Assembly: GCA_045538305.1 (NCBI GenBank)
Contig: JAZSRC010000089.1
Span: forward strand, 1 to 22,725
Source: SFHK01 sp045538305
GTDB lineage: Bacteria; Bacillota; Clostridia; Christensenellales; Aristaeellaceae
Reading direction: 5' to 3'
Length of the DNA stretch: 22,725 bases
Of this stretch, positions 22,022 to 22,725 are shown piece after piece. The translations under genes were made by a program, and so were the position numbers. The notes beneath the pieces were generated by a model. The model did no database searches, had not been told where the DNA came from, and was given only the letters and a program-made list of their open reading frames with translations. Position 1 is the first letter of the stretch. Every line of letters starts with the position of its first letter.

Positions 22022-22030
22022 TGGTATAAT
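22022..22030 (+). promoter_or_regulatory. extended -10 promoter of the Fe-S scaffold gene
   Basis: TGG followed by TATAAT (22025-22030) forms an extended -10. The -35 region at 17 bp reads GTGAAC and is weak. The leader carries a CCGCCC/GGGCGG hairpin (22088-22103) ahead of the ribosome binding site. Confidence 0.6.
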
Positions 22031-22125
22031 GATCATGATCCAATACGAGGCGCGCCGCGGGCGAAAATCGTCCCGGCAAACGCCTTCCCGCCCGCCTGGG
22101 CGGTAAGTAAAAAGGAGGACAAACC

Positions 22126-22683
22126 ATGCAGTATACCCGCGAAGTGGAAGAAATGGTATGCGTGGCAAAGGGCCCGTACCATGGCCCGGCGCCGATTCCC
22201 GAAGAGGGAAAATGGATTCAGGCTAAGCAGATTCAGGATATCTCCGGCTACACCCACGGCATCGGCTGGTGCGCACCCCAGCAGGGCACCTGCAAGCTGA
22301 GCTTGAACGTTAAAAACGGCATCATCGAAGAGGCGCTGGTAGAGACCATCGGCTGCTCCGGCATGACCCACTCCGCCGCTATGGCGAGCGAGATTCTGCC
22401 CGGCAAGACCATTCTCGAAGCCCTTAACACCGACCTTGTATGCGACGCCATCAACACCGCCATGCGCGAATTGTTCCTGCAGATCGTATACGGCCGCACC
22501 CAGTCCGCTTTCTCTGACGATGGTCTGAAGATCGGCGCAGGTCTGGAAGACCCCGGCAAGGGCCTTCGCTCCATGGTAGGCACCATGTACGGCACCAAGG
22601 CCAAGGGAACCCGTTACCTGGAAATGACAGAAGGCTACGTACTGAAGATGGCCCTCGAAAAGGACGATCAGGTATGCGGATAG
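22126..22683 (+). CDS. NifU/IscU-like iron-sulfur cluster scaffold protein, interrupted by stop codons near its 3' end
   Basis: The 185-residue product matches the clostridial iron-sulfur cluster assembly scaffold family, related to the NifU N-terminal/IscU domain that builds Fe-S clusters for transfer. Conserved parts are GIGWCAPQQGTCKLSLNVK (45-63, C49 and C56) and VETIGCSGMTHSAAMASEI (72-90, C77). Family members run on after this point with a GY-x-x-V-x-LGKMMD-x-IKK segment. Here the frame hits TAG at 22681 and TAA at 22687, then reads LSLGKMMDAIKK to the window end in the same frame. The gene is therefore probably longer and broken by two substitutions, or the sequence near the window edge is wrong. 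AGGAGG is seven bases before the ATG. Family assignment is sure; integrity is not. Confidence 0.85.
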   Translation: MQYTREVEEMVCVAKGPYHGPAPIPEEGKWIQAKQIQDISGYTHGIGWCAPQQGTCKLSLNVKNGIIEEALVETIGCSGMTHSAAMASEILPGKTILEALNTDLVCDAINTAMRELFLQIVYGRTQSAFSDDGLKIGAGLEDPGKGLRSMVGTMYGTKAKGTRYLEMTEGYVLKMALEKDDQVCG

Positions 22684-22725
22684 CAGTAACTGTCTCTGGG
22701 CAAGATGATGGACGCCATCAAGAAG

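Noticed and set aside
21579..22127. A 182-codon minus-strand frame over the end of the fusion gene and the following gap
   Set aside because: It overlaps the HD domain and the terminator and has no ribosome binding site. A decayed gene in the intergenic part cannot be excluded.
22681..22689. Reading TAG and TAA as sense codons (recoding)
   Set aside because: Other genes in the window end in TAA or TGA at positions that fit their family lengths, and no selenocysteine- or pyrrolysine-type element is visible; sequence error or gene decay is simpler.
1..22725. Mobile elements, prophage genes, CRISPR arrays or toxin-antitoxin pairs
   Set aside because: No transposase, integrase, phage structural or Cas-like protein is encoded, and no regularly spaced repeats are present.

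Overview
The window reads as ordinary chromosome of a spore-former-like Clostridia (Firmicutes) bacterium. Support comes from strong AGGAGG-type ribosome binding sites, TTG and GTG starts, consensus sigma-A promoters with TGn-extended -10 boxes, a valS T-box leader, a YhbD/DUF4004 gene and a SpoIIQ-like M23 protein. The non-lipidated style of the peptide-binding protein would fit Christensenellales-type gut Clostridia, but that placement is a low-confidence inference. I see no insertion sequence, prophage or CRISPR array.

Layout. 1-173: leader and near-perfect promoter of what is probably an rRNA operon running leftward out of the window; such repeats often end contigs. 174-2137: a MerR-like DUF4004 regulator with two candidate operators, then a threonine aldolase-type PLP enzyme. 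2142-5663: an 18-bp bidirectional terminator, then a leftward operon of an MMPL/RND transporter overlapping a uroporphyrinogen-decarboxylase-fold protein. 5695-7340: a rightward pair, HAD phosphatase and PAP2 membrane phosphatase. 7381-7430: an isolated GNRA-capped hairpin. 7643-13669: a five-gene oligopeptide ABC importer operon (oppB-oppC-oppD-oppF-oppA). 13689-17904: a leftward operon controlled by a valine T-box, carrying a 68-residue membrane protein, valS and rsmA (ksgA); the valS-rsmA junction can form alternative hairpins that hide or expose the rsmA Shine-Dalgarno. 17901-19573: a leftward group with an M23/SpoIIQ-like protein, an unknown 104-residue protein and a CDP-alcohol phosphatidyltransferase (pgsA). 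19794-20080: a promoter and a structured RNA that looks like 6S RNA. 20131-21775: a three-part protein made of a DEDDh 3'-5' exonuclease, a CxxC/CxxH ribbon and an HD domain of the ppGpp-hydrolase (MESH1/SpoT) type. 22022-22725: a NifU/IscU-like Fe-S scaffold gene broken by two in-frame stops at the window edge.

How it fits together. Most of the content is core translation (rRNA, valS, rsmA), lipid and envelope functions (pgsA, PAP2, MMPL) and peptide uptake. The item most worth following is the exonuclease/alarmone-hydrolase fusion. It lies directly downstream of the 6S-like RNA gene, and both are driven by promoters of identical architecture. That places a candidate RNA-polymerase regulator beside an enzyme predicted to act on both RNA and (p)ppGpp; any functional link is inference.
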